From contig JACKAB010000005.1 in NCBI GenBank assembly GCA_020635285.1, positions 124,001-188,000 on the forward strand: a DNA stretch of 64,000 nt. The letters are read 5' to 3'. The translations under genes were made by a program, and so were the position numbers. The DNA comes from Ignavibacteriales bacterium (GTDB taxonomy: Bacteria > Bacteroidota > Ignavibacteria > Ignavibacteriales > Melioribacteraceae). The notes beneath the pieces were generated by a model. The model saw nothing but the letters and a program-made list of their open reading frames with translations. It did not search any database and was not told the origin of the DNA. Shown piece by piece: positions 17,561-28,018 of the stretch. Numbering within the stretch: the stretch's first letter is position 1; every line of letters begins with the position of its first letter.

Positions 17561-18700
17561 ATGAAGAGGATCATAAGTATTGTATTATTGATTTCAATGG
17601 CATTGGGATTTTCAGCTTTCCAATGTTCATCAACTGAATTGACAAGTGCAAAGCTTTACATTCAGCAAAATAATTATGAAAAAGCTATGGAATCATTACA
17701 AAGAGAAGTTGAAAAAAATCCAGCAAGCGATGAAGGTTTTTATTTATTAGGATATATTCAAGGCGAACAGGGCGACATAACTTCAATGCTGGATAATTAT
17801 AAAAAGTCATTAGCAGTGAGCAACAAATTTGAAAAACAAATTTCTGAATCAAGAAAATATCATTGGGCAGATGGATTTAACAAAGGTGTTCAGTTGTTTA
17901 ATAAAGGTGCAAAAGCCGGTGATACTGATAGTGCAAATGTTATATTTCAACAAGCTATTGATAAGTTTAATGGTGCTATTGCCGCAGAACCAGATTCAGC
18001 AGATACTTATAAAAATTTAGCTTATGCTTACATAAATATGGGCAATAGAGAAGCAGCAATCGAACCTTATCAAAAACTTATTGAATTAACGAAAGATGCA
18101 GATTCTTATGCTGCTATTGGCGAAATTTATCTTCAGAAAGGTTTAGATCAAAGAGATGGCGGAGCTAAAGATGCAGCAAATGTTAATTTTGAAAAAGCAA
18201 TTAAAGTTTTAGAAGAAGGAAGAAAAATTCATGCAAGCGATGGAAATATTTTGCTTCTTTTATCAAACGCATATATTGCAGCAGAAAAATTAGATGTTGC
18301 TAAAGATGCTTTCAAAGAGGGTGTAATACAAGAACCAGAAAATAAATTTTACAGATATAACTATGGATCTCTTTTATTAAATGCAGAAGAGTATCCTGAA
18401 GCAGAAGTGCAGCTTAAAAAAGCAATTGAAATTGATCCTGATTATGAAAATGCTCTTTATAACTTAGCAGTAACATATGTAAAATGGGGAGCAACAATAA
18501 GAGAAGAAGCTGAAGCAAATGAAACTAAATCGGAAGAATTCAAAACTAAGTTTCAACAAGCTTTACCACTTTTAGAGAAATTCTTAACCTTAAACGAAGA
18601 AGAAGGAGCTGTTTGGGATTTACTCGGAAAAGTATATGCTAATTTAGGAATGGCAGAAAAATCTGAACAAGCATTTAAAAAAGCTGATACATACAAATAA
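17561..18700 (+). CDS. Tetratricopeptide-repeat lipoprotein
   Basis: The 379-residue protein begins with a lipoprotein signal (hydrophobic core, then FSAFQC with Cys22 as the likely lipidated residue). The rest is a row of TPR helices, for example YEKAMESLQREVEKNPAS and YPEAEVQLKKAIEIDPDY, about seven repeats. TPRs mediate protein contacts, and the likely site is the periplasmic face of the outer membrane. The ribosome site AGAGG lies just before the ATG. A terminator follows. The function is not determined by sequence. Confidence 0.85.
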   Translation: MKRIISIVLLISMALGFSAFQCSSTELTSAKLYIQQNNYEKAMESLQREVEKNPASDEGFYLLGYIQGEQGDITSMLDNYKKSLAVSNKFEKQISESRKYHWADGFNKGVQLFNKGAKAGDTDSANVIFQQAIDKFNGAIAAEPDSADTYKNLAYAYINMGNREAAIEPYQKLIELTKDADSYAAIGEIYLQKGLDQRDGGAKDAANVNFEKAIKVLEEGRKIHASDGNILLLLSNAYIAAEKLDVAKDAFKEGVIQEPENKFYRYNYGSLLLNAEEYPEAEVQLKKAIEIDPDYENALYNLAVTYVKWGATIREEAEANETKSEEFKTKFQQALPLLEKFLTLNEEEGAVWDLLGKVYANLGMAEKSEQAFKKADTYK

Positions 18701-18724
18701 CTAATAATTTTTTATCATTTTAAG

Positions 18725-18763
18725 AGCCCATATTTTGTCTGCTTGACAACCTATGGGCTTTTC
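18725..18763 (+). terminator. Rho-independent terminator after the TPR lipoprotein gene
   Basis: AGCCCATA (18725-18732) pairs with TATGGGCT (18752-18759) over a 19-base loop and is followed by TTTT. It lies 24 bases after the stop. The loop is long, but the stem is perfect and the position is right. Confidence 0.7.
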
Positions 18764-18781
18764 ATTTAATTGAGGTACATA

Positions 18782-19108
18782 ATGGAAAAAAACAAAGAAA
18801 ATAAGTCACAACAAATTAATATTGAATTAGGCGAGAAAGAAGCTGAAGGTATTTATTCAAATTTGGCAATAATAACTCATTCTCCCGCTGAATTTATTAT
18901 TGATTTTACAAGAGTAGTTCCTGGTGCTCCAAAAGCAAAAGTGCATGCACGAATAATTACAACCCCACAACACGCAAAAATGCTCTTAAAAGCTCTTCAA
19001 GATAACATCACAAAGTTTGAAAAAAGATTTGGAGAAATAAATATTGAAGGACAAGGTTCTCCACAATTTGGTTTCACAAATTTTAATAAAGATGAAAAAA
19101 TAAATTAA
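18782..19108 (+). CDS. DUF3467 domain-containing protein
   Basis: The protein is about 108 residues. The family core is visible as EGIYSNLAIITHSPAEFIID, followed by FTRVVPGAPKAKVHARIITT and PQHAKMLLKALQDNI. DUF3467 proteins are small, cytoplasmic and of unknown function, found singly in many Bacteroidota. I chose the ATG at 18782 (MEKNKE) over a TTG at 18770, since GAGGT lies just upstream of the ATG. A gap of 50 bases leads to the cyclase gene. Confidence 0.88.
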   Translation: MEKNKENKSQQINIELGEKEAEGIYSNLAIITHSPAEFIIDFTRVVPGAPKAKVHARIITTPQHAKMLLKALQDNITKFEKRFGEINIEGQGSPQFGFTNFNKDEKIN

Positions 19109-19158
19109 GACTAATACAAACGGAAATTTTGCCGATAATAAACCAAAAAGATTAAATA

Positions 19159-22100
19159 TTGCACAAATTTTTCTCACATATAATCATGGCGCTATTATTC
19201 GGCGCATTGAATGCGAATGCGTTCTATGGACAATCTTTAAACTTTCAGCATTACTCCACAGACAACGGTTTACCTCAAAGCACAGTCTATGATATAGTTC
19301 AAGATTCAGATGGATTTATTTGGTTTGGAACCGAGGCTGGAATCGGAAGATTTGATGGGCTTAAAGTTAAAACTTACAGCTTAGCAGATGGACTTGCAGG
19401 TAATAATGTACCATCTCTATTTATTGATAGTCATAAAAGCTTGTGGATTGGAACAAACGGCGGCATCTCAATTTTGTATGAAAATGAAATTAAAAATTTT
19501 ACTACTGCAAATGGTTTAAGTGATGATTTTATTTTGGGAATTACTGAAGATAATGATGGTAATATATGGATTGCAACTAGATATGGTGGCGCATGTAAAT
19601 TTGAAGGGAATAAAATAATACAATTCACATTAGAAACTGGCTTCCCAAGTGATAAGCTCACTGATGTTATGACAGATTCTAAAGGAAACATTTGGTTTTC
19701 CTCAGCTGATAAAGGGATAATTAAATACAATGGTAGAGAATTTATTATTTATAATCAAAAAGATGGACTTTTAAGTAATAATGCCACAACAATTTATGAA
19801 GATAAAAATGGTCTTCTTTGGATTGGAACAGATAGAGGTGTAACAACTTTTAATGGAAAAATGTTCTTTAATTTTTCACCAAAAGAAGGTTTTCCTGAAG
19901 AAGAAGTAAGCGTAATACTTGAAGATGCCCATGGGGATATTTGGCTGGGACTTTATAATGACGGAATTTTACGATACGATGGAAGAAAAATCTTTAGGCA
20001 TGCCGGGCTTGAAAGTGATGAGATTAGATGTGGATTTCTTGATAAAAGAGGGGATCTTTGGTTTGGAACTTTTCTTGGCGGAGTCAGTCGTTTGCCAGCA
20101 GATTGGTTTGAAATTTATTCAACATACAATGGTTTAGCTGATAAAGCAGTTTATCCAATGGCACAAGATGATAAAGGTAAAATGTACTTTGGGCATTATG
20201 ATAAAGGCATTTCAGTTTATGAAAACGGCTACTTTAGCAGACTAACAACTGCCTCTGGACTAATAAGTAATAATTTGGGATCAATTTTATATGATAGTCA
20301 TAAAAATCTATGGTTCGGTACCTTAAGTGGTATTACCAAATTTGGCAAAGATGGAATAGAATCATATAATAGAAAAAATGGATTAAAAAACGATTACGTA
20401 CTAAAAGTTTTTGAAGATACCAAAGGTTATATATGGATTGGGGCCCAAGAAGGAATTACTAAATATGATCCGGTTGAAAAAACATTTACTGAAGTAGTAG
20501 CAAATGTGAATGGGTTTGAGAAATCCCTTGTTAATGACATATACGAAGATAAGCAGGGCAATCTATGGTTTGCTACCCACCACACTGGCGTGCTAAAATA
20601 TAATGGTAGAAGTTTTGAACAAATTGATACAACTAAAGGTTTGCCTGTAAATAATATCTTTTCTGTTACTCAAGATGAATTTGGAAATTTTTGGTTTGGA
20701 ACAGATGGTGGTGGACTTTGCAAATATGATGGTAAAAAGTTTTCCACAATAACTGAGAAAGACGGACTAACAAATAATATTTGTTATTTTATTTTGGAGG
20801 ATAATCACAAACTTTATGCGGGTACCTTAAACGGTATCTCAATTTTGAATAACAGCAAATTAGAAAAAGAAAATAAAATCAAGTTCCGCTACTTAACAAA
20901 AACAGAAGGGGTTCCAGCAAAAGAACTTAACCAAGGAGCATACTTTAAGGATAAAAGTGGATTTCTCTGGTTCGGCACTCAGAATGGAGTTATCAAAATT
21001 GATCCAAATAAAGAAACTCTTGAAGAAAAACCTCCAGTATTTTTAACAAGCTCAAAAGTATCAGATGGGCAAAACGAAAATGAACTCAAGCCTTTTAATT
21101 CTGATGTACTTGATTATGATCAAAACAATATTGCATTTGAATTTTACAGTGTTTCGTTTATCAACCCTGAACGAATAGTTTTTGAATTTAAACTGGATGG
21201 AATTGAAAATGTTTGGTCTGAGACAAAGGAACATACAGTTACGTATAGAGCATTACCTCCTGGCACATATAATTTTTGGGTTCGTGCAAGAAATAGCGAT
21301 AACATTACCGGAGAAGCAAAAATATTAAGCAGTTTTACAATATCATCTCCTTTTTATAAAACTTGGTGGTTTATAACTTTAATAGCTCTTATTATTTTAA
21401 TTTCTGCCTATACTTTATATCATATAAAAACACAGCGAGTTATAAAACGTAATTTAGCTTTGGAGGGAATGGTAAAAAAGAGAACAAGCGAACTCGAAAT
21501 TGAAAAAAATAAAAGTGATGAACTTTTACATAATATTCTTCCTGCAAGCTTGGTTAATGAATTGAAAGTTTACGGCAAAGTTAAGCCACGTAAGTTCACA
21601 AATGTTTCAATATTATTTACTGATTTTAAGGCATTTACATACACAACAAGCGTGCTCCCGCCTGAAGAATTGGTTAATGAATTAAATGATATTTTTAAAG
21701 GATTTGATAAACTTATCGATAAATATGGTTTAGAAAAATTAAAAACTATTGGTGATTCTTACATGGCGGCATGCGGAATTCCTAATGAAGTAAATGATCA
21801 TGCAATTAAAATTGTTTATGCGGCAATTGAATTTCAAAAAATGATTAAAGAAAGAAACAAAACTTCTGCAATAAAGTGGGAAATGCGTTTAGGAATTCAC
21901 TCTGGCAGTGTAGTAGCTGGTGTGGTAGGAACTAAAAAATTCACTTATGATGTTTGGGGTGACACAGTAAATATTGCTAGCAGAATGGAAAGTTCAGGCC
22001 AACCCGCTGAAATTAACATTTCTGGTTATACTTATATGCTTGTCAGAGATAAATTTGAATGCGAATATAGAGGTAAAGTTGAGACCAAAGGTAAAGGGAG

Positions 22101-22212
22101 CATTGATATGTATTTTGTTAAAGGTTTAAACAGAGATAACGGTACAATTAGAAGTAGGGTAATAAATAATTCCGCAGTAAATTCATCTTTCCAATATAAA
22201 CAAATCGGTTAA
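19159..22212 (+). CDS. Propeller-domain sensor with class III adenylate cyclase output
   Basis: The 1017-residue protein has a signal peptide, then about thirteen beta-propeller repeats of the two-component-regulator type (G-x-IWFGT...G-x-xxFDG, residues 30-610), a Y_Y_Y domain (about 660-735), one transmembrane helix (WWFITLIALIILISAYTLY), a short coiled coil and a cyclase domain (about 810-990). The cyclase keeps both metal aspartates (Asp822 in LFTDFKAF, Asp866 in TIGDSYM), and Lys862 and Asp931 (YDVWGDTVN), the pair that favours ATP over GTP. So a periplasmic ligand probably controls cAMP synthesis. The start is TTG; an ATG at 19186 would shorten the signal peptide. Confidence 0.9.
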   Translation: MHKFFSHIIMALLFGALNANAFYGQSLNFQHYSTDNGLPQSTVYDIVQDSDGFIWFGTEAGIGRFDGLKVKTYSLADGLAGNNVPSLFIDSHKSLWIGTNGGISILYENEIKNFTTANGLSDDFILGITEDNDGNIWIATRYGGACKFEGNKIIQFTLETGFPSDKLTDVMTDSKGNIWFSSADKGIIKYNGREFIIYNQKDGLLSNNATTIYEDKNGLLWIGTDRGVTTFNGKMFFNFSPKEGFPEEEVSVILEDAHGDIWLGLYNDGILRYDGRKIFRHAGLESDEIRCGFLDKRGDLWFGTFLGGVSRLPADWFEIYSTYNGLADKAVYPMAQDDKGKMYFGHYDKGISVYENGYFSRLTTASGLISNNLGSILYDSHKNLWFGTLSGITKFGKDGIESYNRKNGLKNDYVLKVFEDTKGYIWIGAQEGITKYDPVEKTFTEVVANVNGFEKSLVNDIYEDKQGNLWFATHHTGVLKYNGRSFEQIDTTKGLPVNNIFSVTQDEFGNFWFGTDGGGLCKYDGKKFSTITEKDGLTNNICYFILEDNHKLYAGTLNGISILNNSKLEKENKIKFRYLTKTEGVPAKELNQGAYFKDKSGFLWFGTQNGVIKIDPNKETLEEKPPVFLTSSKVSDGQNENELKPFNSDVLDYDQNNIAFEFYSVSFINPERIVFEFKLDGIENVWSETKEHTVTYRALPPGTYNFWVRARNSDNITGEAKILSSFTISSPFYKTWWFITLIALIILISAYTLYHIKTQRVIKRNLALEGMVKKRTSELEIEKNKSDELLHNILPASLVNELKVYGKVKPRKFTNVSILFTDFKAFTYTTSVLPPEELVNELNDIFKGFDKLIDKYGLEKLKTIGDSYMAACGIPNEVNDHAIKIVYAAIEFQKMIKERNKTSAIKWEMRLGIHSGSVVAGVVGTKKFTYDVWGDTVNIASRMESSGQPAEINISGYTYMLVRDKFECEYRGKVETKGKGSIDMYFVKGLNRDNGTIRSRVINNSAVNSSFQYKQIG

Positions 22213-22326
22213 AATTACGATTATCTTATAATCCATATTCACTTAATCAATTCAGATTCATTGCTTGACTTCTGATATTATTCCATTTAATTGAATATCG
22301 GTAATATTTACATCTTTGGGAGAATA

Positions 22327-23354
22327 ATGCAATTTTCAGTAAGAGCTATATTTTTGTGCGCAGTTTATATTGTTGCTTCAGTAATAAATGCGCAAGATTC
22401 TAATAGTGTAAATTATAGTCTGTTTTGAGAAGTCTGTGTCCTTCGGCACAGTTGATACAAAAGTGGATGAGGGGTATTTAAAGAGGGAGAAAGTTTTACA
22501 ATACCAGAAGTCATCTTGCCTTCGTCACCAATTGATTTTTCACTTTATCAAGATTTATATAATGCATTAACTGGTGGAAGATTTGGAATTGAATACGGTG
22601 CTTTAGATAATGACATAATAATGAAAATTTTTATCAGAAATATGAAATCTAATGAGGGTATTTATAGGAACCTGGGTGAGGATGCTGATACTTTATTTTC
22701 TTATTTTGAAATAAGAATTTGGGAATTACCGGATTCAAATTTTTACCCGGAAGATTCAAGCTATTATTTCAATGAAGGATATCATGCAATTTTTTCTCTT
22801 CCAAAATCCGAAGAACTTATTAAATTTTTAAATATTACCGAAATTGGAACCGATGATAGTCTCGGATTTGCTTTTTTAGAAAATGAATTTGATGAAAAAA
22901 AAAGTGGAAGACTGGAATTCAAATGGTATAGAAACCATTGAAACTCCAGATTCAATCACTTTTAAATCAATCCATCTTTCAAGAATTGGAGGCGGAAGAA
23001 AACGAAGTCTTGAAGCTTCAAAGTCGACTGTAAGCAGCATAAAAATTGATGAAACCAATGGAGCCCCACTTAAATTTGAACTTTATCAAAACTATCCAAA
23101 TCCTTTTAATCCAACTACAATAATAAAGTACTCTATAAATAAAACATCAAATTCTAATAGCACTGTAAGTTATGTAAATTTAAGAGTTTATGATGTTTTA
23201 GGTGAAGAAGTCAAAACACTTGTAAATCAAAATCAAGTGCCTGGCATTTATGAAGTTAACTTTGATGCCAGTTCGCTAACTAGTGGCATATATTATTACC
23301 GATTGCAATATGGAAATTTTATTCAAACTAAAAAAAATGATGGTTATTAAATAA
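22327..23354 (+). pseudogene. Secreted protein with C-terminal T9SS sorting domain, four frameshifts
   Basis: Four frame corrections (T run near 22424, G run near 22470, nine-A run 22895-22903, A run near 23330) join a signal peptide (22327, ending INAQ), an unknown beta-rich middle of about 200 residues, and a typical type IX sorting domain. That domain begins KFELYQNYPNPFNPTTIIKY, continues LRVYDVLGEEVKTLVN and ends QTKKMMVIK. The protein would be exported and then anchored or released by the type IX system. The middle resembles no family I know. Because each break sits in a homopolymer and the sorting domain is intact, the gene is probably real and expressed. Confidence 0.7.
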
Positions 23355-23372
23355 AAATTTATAGGACTACAA

Positions 23373-25425
23373 ATGAAATTTTGTCAAACAACTTTTTAAA
23401 ACAATTCTTCTAACTATTCTTGTGATTTTTTTTACAGGATGTTTTGACAGCCCAGATGAATTTGTAAGTCCAACTTGGGATGTTGATGTAAATATTCCAA
23501 TAACAAAGAAGGAATATTCCTTATTAGAATTAGTTGAACAAGATAGTTCATTTCTTAAATCATCTCAAGATCCTTCAAATTTAGGACTAATTTATTTTGG
23601 AGATACTCAATTTGTTTCAACAATAAAAATTGAGAATCAACTCAAACTTAAATCTCTTCATACAAATACGACACATTTATTAGGAAACGTAAAAGTTAAT
23701 GTTCCACTTCCAACCGCTACAAATATTAAAGTAGAAGAGTGGACAGAAAATGTAACTAATGGCTCTTCTCAATTATTTCCAGAACAAGAAGGTAATGTTA
23801 CAATCGATATACCTGGAATTGAAACTGTTGAAAAAATATTCCTTGAAAAAGGTGAATTTGAAATTTGTGTGATATTCAATAATTTACCTGTTAATATTAC
23901 ATTACGCGGAATAGTAATTAGAAATAAAATTGATAAAAGTATTATTGCAGAAAGATCCAACTCAGTAAGTGACTGGGTAAAAATCCGAAAATTTACTGTA
24001 GATTCAGTTTCCTTTCCAGCACTTCAAAATGTTGAAATTACTAATGAACTTGAATACGTTGGTACTATTTACAGTGTTGGCAGCAATGGAGAAGAAGTAA
24101 TAATCCCTATTGATGGTGGAACGACAATTTTAGCTTTGTTTGATAAATTGGTAATTAGCTCTGCAACCGCTCCTCTGCCAAGTCAGTATTTAGAATTTTC
24201 AAATTCAATTTCTCTTGATGATTCAACTCAAATTGAACATGCTCTAATAAAAAAAGGAAGTGCCAATATTACGGTTAATAACAATATGGATGTTAATTTA
24301 CATGCGACCGTAAATTTTGAAAACCTTCTTGATCCAGACCAAAATCCATTTTCTATAAATATCCCATTGAATAGAAATGAATCAGCAAAGAATATAGAGA
24401 TTGAAAGTTTAACCGATTGGACGATTTCCTCTAATAATCCAGGCGAGGTTACATCTGATTTGGTTTATACAATTCAGGTGGTTACTGACTCAACTGGAGA
24501 AGTATCAACTATTTCTAAAAATGATAGTATCTCATTTGATTTTAATTTTAGTGGATTAAGTTTTAAATCTTTTACTGGTAGGTTTAAGCCAACTACATTT
24601 GATATTAATGAAAGCAGCTTTGATATAAATTATGGTGATTTTGATGATCAACTAAAATTTGGATCTGTTGATTTTAAAGGTGCAAAAGTAAAATTAAATC
24701 TTCAAACTTCTGCTGATCTTAAATTTGCTTTAAATGGTAAACTGAGCTCAAGTAACGGCAGCGAATCTCATTCAATTAATCTAGAAAATATATTACTGCC
24801 TTCTCAAAAAGCAACTAACATAGACTTAACTGAATTAGTAAATGGGTATACTAATGATTTACCAAATACATTTACAATGGCAGGTTCAGGAATTCTAAAC
24901 CCATTATTTGAAACTGGAACCATTTCTTCAATGGACTCAATATTTGGATCAATGAATTTTGAAATTCCACTAAATATCGGAATTTCGGCAGGCACATTTT
25001 TAGATACCCTTTCAATAGATTTAGGTGATGTAAGTGAAGATGATTTTGAAAGAGTAAATTATGGAGAAATTACGTTCTCAGTTGAAAATGGTGTACCTGT
25101 TGGAATTAAATTTACCGCAACTGTACTTGACTCAAATTATAATGCTGTCCTTAAACTACCAACTATTTACAATGAAAAAGAATACTTGGAAATTCCAAAT
25201 CCGCAGGTCTCAAGCGATGGTGAAGTTTTACAAGTCGGTGTGATTGAACAGACCTTACAGCTTTTTAATGAAGATGTAATAAAGTTTATAAAAAATCCAT
25301 ATATGCAAATATCATTTTCATTTGCTACAACAAATGCGGCAAATCAAAATGTAAAATTTAGAACATCTAATAAAATTAACTTTAGCGTAAAAGCTAATGC
25401 AAGTTATAGAGCTGATTTTAATTAG
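23373..25425 (+). CDS. Large beta-rich lipoprotein of unknown function, frameshift in the signal peptide
   Basis: About 684 residues. The open frame lacks a proper start, but removing one T from the run at 23379-23382 joins the ATG at 23373 (MKFVKQLFK) to a lipoprotein signal with lipobox FTGC; the mature protein begins CFDSPDEF. The body is a row of beta-rich segments with alternating polar and hydrophobic residues and many Asn/Ser/Thr, without any catalytic motif. It ends 8 bases before a DUF5723 barrel gene, so the two probably work together at the outer membrane. I do not recognise the family. Confidence 0.75.
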
Positions 25426-25433
25426 GAGATTAA

Positions 25434-26876
25434 ATGAAAGTTTTAATAAAATTTATAATTCTTAACGTAATTATCTGCAATTTTGTCTTTGGTCAAGGTT
25501 TCGGTTCTTTTGGTTCTGTTGATGCAAAAAATGTTTCAATGGCTGGAACAAATGCAATTTCTGCGAGAGGAGTTTATGCTATTGGAGTTAATCCGGCAAA
25601 TTTAGCTTTGGAACAAGGACATAAAATTGAAATCTCAACTGTTCTTCCTTTCCCTAATTTAAATTTTTCTGCAGGTAATGATTTCTTTTCTCTTAATGAT
25701 TATCAGTACTATTTTACTGGGGTTAAAGATGGCAGCGGGAATTTAATCGGCAGATACCTAGATGCGGCAGAAAAGAATAAATTTTTAGGACTCTTTGATC
25801 AAGGTTCCTCAATTAATACAAATTTTGGAACTACTTTATTATCCGCTTCATTCTACCCTTCAAAAGATCTTGGTGCATTTGCATTTTCGATACAAGACAT
25901 AACAAGTGCAAATGTTAGTTTGCCAAAACAAATATTTGAACTATTTCTTTTTGGCAATGAATCTGAGAAAGTTTTTGATTTAAAAGATTTAGATATTAAA
26001 TCATGGTATCTAAGAAATTATACACTCTCATTTGCGAAAGATTTATCAAAATACTTTCCCGATGCATTTAAAAGTTTTACAGCAGGATTAACCGTAAAAA
26101 TGGTTCATGGTTATTTTTATGCTGGAGTTGAAGAAATTTCCACTACATTAGAAACAAAAAGCAATTATAATATTTTAGTAAATGGAAATTCCAAAATGTT
26201 GGTTGCTTCCTCGCCGGATTTTGGAATTAAACATGATTTTGAAGATGATGAAATTGAAAGAAATTCAAATATTGGATTGTTCAACAAGCCTGCCGGAACC
26301 GGTTTTGGAGTTGATTTAGGTTTTCATTCAGAACTAAACAAATCCTGGTCCATTGCTTTTGCATTAACTGATTTAGGCAGTATAAATTGGAAAGAGGGAA
26401 CTGTGGAATATACTTCAAATGCTTCTTATCTTTTAGAAGATGTAACAGATAAGGGTTTAGCTGATTCCTTAACAAATGCAATTAGTGGTGAAGGTCAATA
26501 TACATCATCATTTTCAACAAGTCTGGCAACAGCAATGAAAATTGGAGTTGGATTTCAAGTTGATAAATTCCTTAAAGGTAAATTCCCAGGTAAATTATTT
26601 ATTGGATTTAATTATCATCAGGGATTTAATAATATGCCGGCAAATAGCACGGATCCTAGATTTTCATTGGGTGCGGAGTGGGCCCCAATTAATTGGATTA
26701 ATTTAAGAAGCGGAATTTCAGTTGGCGGTTATGATAAGTTTAATTGGGCTATGGGTTTAGGATTTAATTCAGGACTTATTGATTTTGATTTTGCGACTTC
26801 TTATGTTCATTCAATATTTGATGGAAATAATGCAAAAAGACTGGGGTTTGCAATCTCAAGCAGATGGAAATTTTAA
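25434..26876 (+). CDS. DUF5723-like outer-membrane beta-barrel protein
   Basis: The 480-residue protein has a signal peptide ending FGQGF. Mature segments such as AKNVSMAGTNAISARGVYAIGVNPANLAL match the start of PorV/FadL-like and DUF5723 barrels, and the chain ends in alternating strands with a final Phe (FAISSRWKF), an outer-membrane insertion signal. The AGGAG ribosome site precedes the ATG. It lies 8 bases after the large lipoprotein. Barrels of this type often serve type IX secretion or surface transport; the substrate is unknown. Confidence 0.8.
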   Translation: MKVLIKFIILNVIICNFVFGQGFGSFGSVDAKNVSMAGTNAISARGVYAIGVNPANLALEQGHKIEISTVLPFPNLNFSAGNDFFSLNDYQYYFTGVKDGSGNLIGRYLDAAEKNKFLGLFDQGSSINTNFGTTLLSASFYPSKDLGAFAFSIQDITSANVSLPKQIFELFLFGNESEKVFDLKDLDIKSWYLRNYTLSFAKDLSKYFPDAFKSFTAGLTVKMVHGYFYAGVEEISTTLETKSNYNILVNGNSKMLVASSPDFGIKHDFEDDEIERNSNIGLFNKPAGTGFGVDLGFHSELNKSWSIAFALTDLGSINWKEGTVEYTSNASYLLEDVTDKGLADSLTNAISGEGQYTSSFSTSLATAMKIGVGFQVDKFLKGKFPGKLFIGFNYHQGFNNMPANSTDPRFSLGAEWAPINWINLRSGISVGGYDKFNWAMGLGFNSGLIDFDFATSYVHSIFDGNNAKRLGFAISSRWKF

Positions 26877-26878
26877 TA

Positions 26879-28018
26879 TTATTTTTTCATTTTAATTAAA
26901 TTAAATATTCCGGCTACAAAAAATAGTATATTTGCTGCCCACGCTGTTAGTATTGGATTTAAAACTCCATTCTTTCCAAAAGCCTGACTAACTTTCATAA
27001 ATACTAAATAAATAAAAGTAAGCAATACACTTATTCCAAATTGAATTGCTGTACCGCCTTTTCTTTTATCTGCTGAAATTGTTAAGCCAAAAAGTATTAC
27101 AACAAAACTTGCAAAAGCAAAAGCAATTCTAGAATGATATTCAATTTCAACTCTTGTTGGGTCTGCGCCAGCATTTAATTGGGTTGCGGCATATTTTTCC
27201 AATTCCGGTAAAGTCATTTCATCTGGGATCTTCTGTTTTTGAATAATTTCACTTGGAGTAAAACTGAGATAACTAATATTTAATTCCTTAAAATTATTTA
27301 CAGAATCTTTTCCGCCAAAAAAATACCTTTGAACTCCATCATTCATAATCCAACTTGTATTTGCTGAATCGTAGGTCATAGAAATGGCATCAATTCTTGA
27401 AATCATTTTAGTAACATCTTTATTATCAAACTCCTGAATACTAATTCTATTGGCTTTTCCCATCTTAACATTGAAATAAGAAATTGTTACAATTCTAGTT
27501 GATGTATCCTGAAAATAAATATTGCTGCCGGAACTAACCAATCCTTTTTTTAAATAATTCTGCTCAATAAAAATTCTTTGTTTGTTAGCTTCAGGAACAA
27601 CAAAACCGCCAAAATAAATTGCAATGAAACTGATTAGCAACGCAGTTACCATAAATGGGACTGTAAATCTGTAAAAACTTACTCCACTTGACTTAATTGC
27701 AGTTAATTCATTTTGTGTTGAAAGTTTACCAACTGTAAAAAGTCCGGCAAGCATAACAGCTACCGGAAGCATAAGCCGAATAATTTCCGGAATGAAAACA
27801 AAGTAATATTCAAGAACAACACTATAGCTTGCATTTGCATCAATAAAATCGTCCAACTTTTCCATCATATCAATTACGACAAATATTAATGTAAAAGTTA
27901 AAAGTCCAAATAAAACAGTTTGGAGAAATTGTTTGATTATATATTTATCAATTATTTTCAGAGGTATTTCTCCAACTTTTAGGAATAAATTTTTTGAGAA
28001 AATCAAAATTAAGTTCAA
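26879..28018 (-). CDS. lptG: LptF/LptG family LPS export permease (LptG-like)
   Basis: The protein of about 360-379 residues has three N-terminal and three C-terminal transmembrane helices around a periplasmic beta-jellyroll, the YjgP/YjgQ layout. LPVAVMLAGLFTVGKLSTQNELTAIKSSGVS is the conserved cytoplasmic coupling-helix region contacting LptB; only its centre is diagnostic. The start is uncertain: the ATG at 28018 overlaps the upstream permease by 71 bases, while a CTG at 27961, preceded by GGAG, gives the family-like N-terminus LKIIDKYII. It forms a heterodimer with the gene just upstream. Confidence 0.88.
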   Translation of the reverse strand: MNLILIFSKNLFLKVGEIPLKIIDKYIIKQFLQTVLFGLLTFTLIFVVIDMMEKLDDFIDANASYSVVLEYYFVFIPEIIRLMLPVAVMLAGLFTVGKLSTQNELTAIKSSGVSFYRFTVPFMVTALLISFIAIYFGGFVVPEANKQRIFIEQNYLKKGLVSSGSNIYFQDTSTRIVTISYFNVKMGKANRISIQEFDNKDVTKMISRIDAISMTYDSANTSWIMNDGVQRYFFGGKDSVNNFKELNISYLSFTPSEIIQKQKIPDEMTLPELEKYAATQLNAGADPTRVEIEYHSRIAFAFASFVVILFGLTISADKRKGGTAIQFGISVLLTFIYLVFMKVSQAFGKNGVLNPILTAWAANILFFVAGIFNLIKMKK

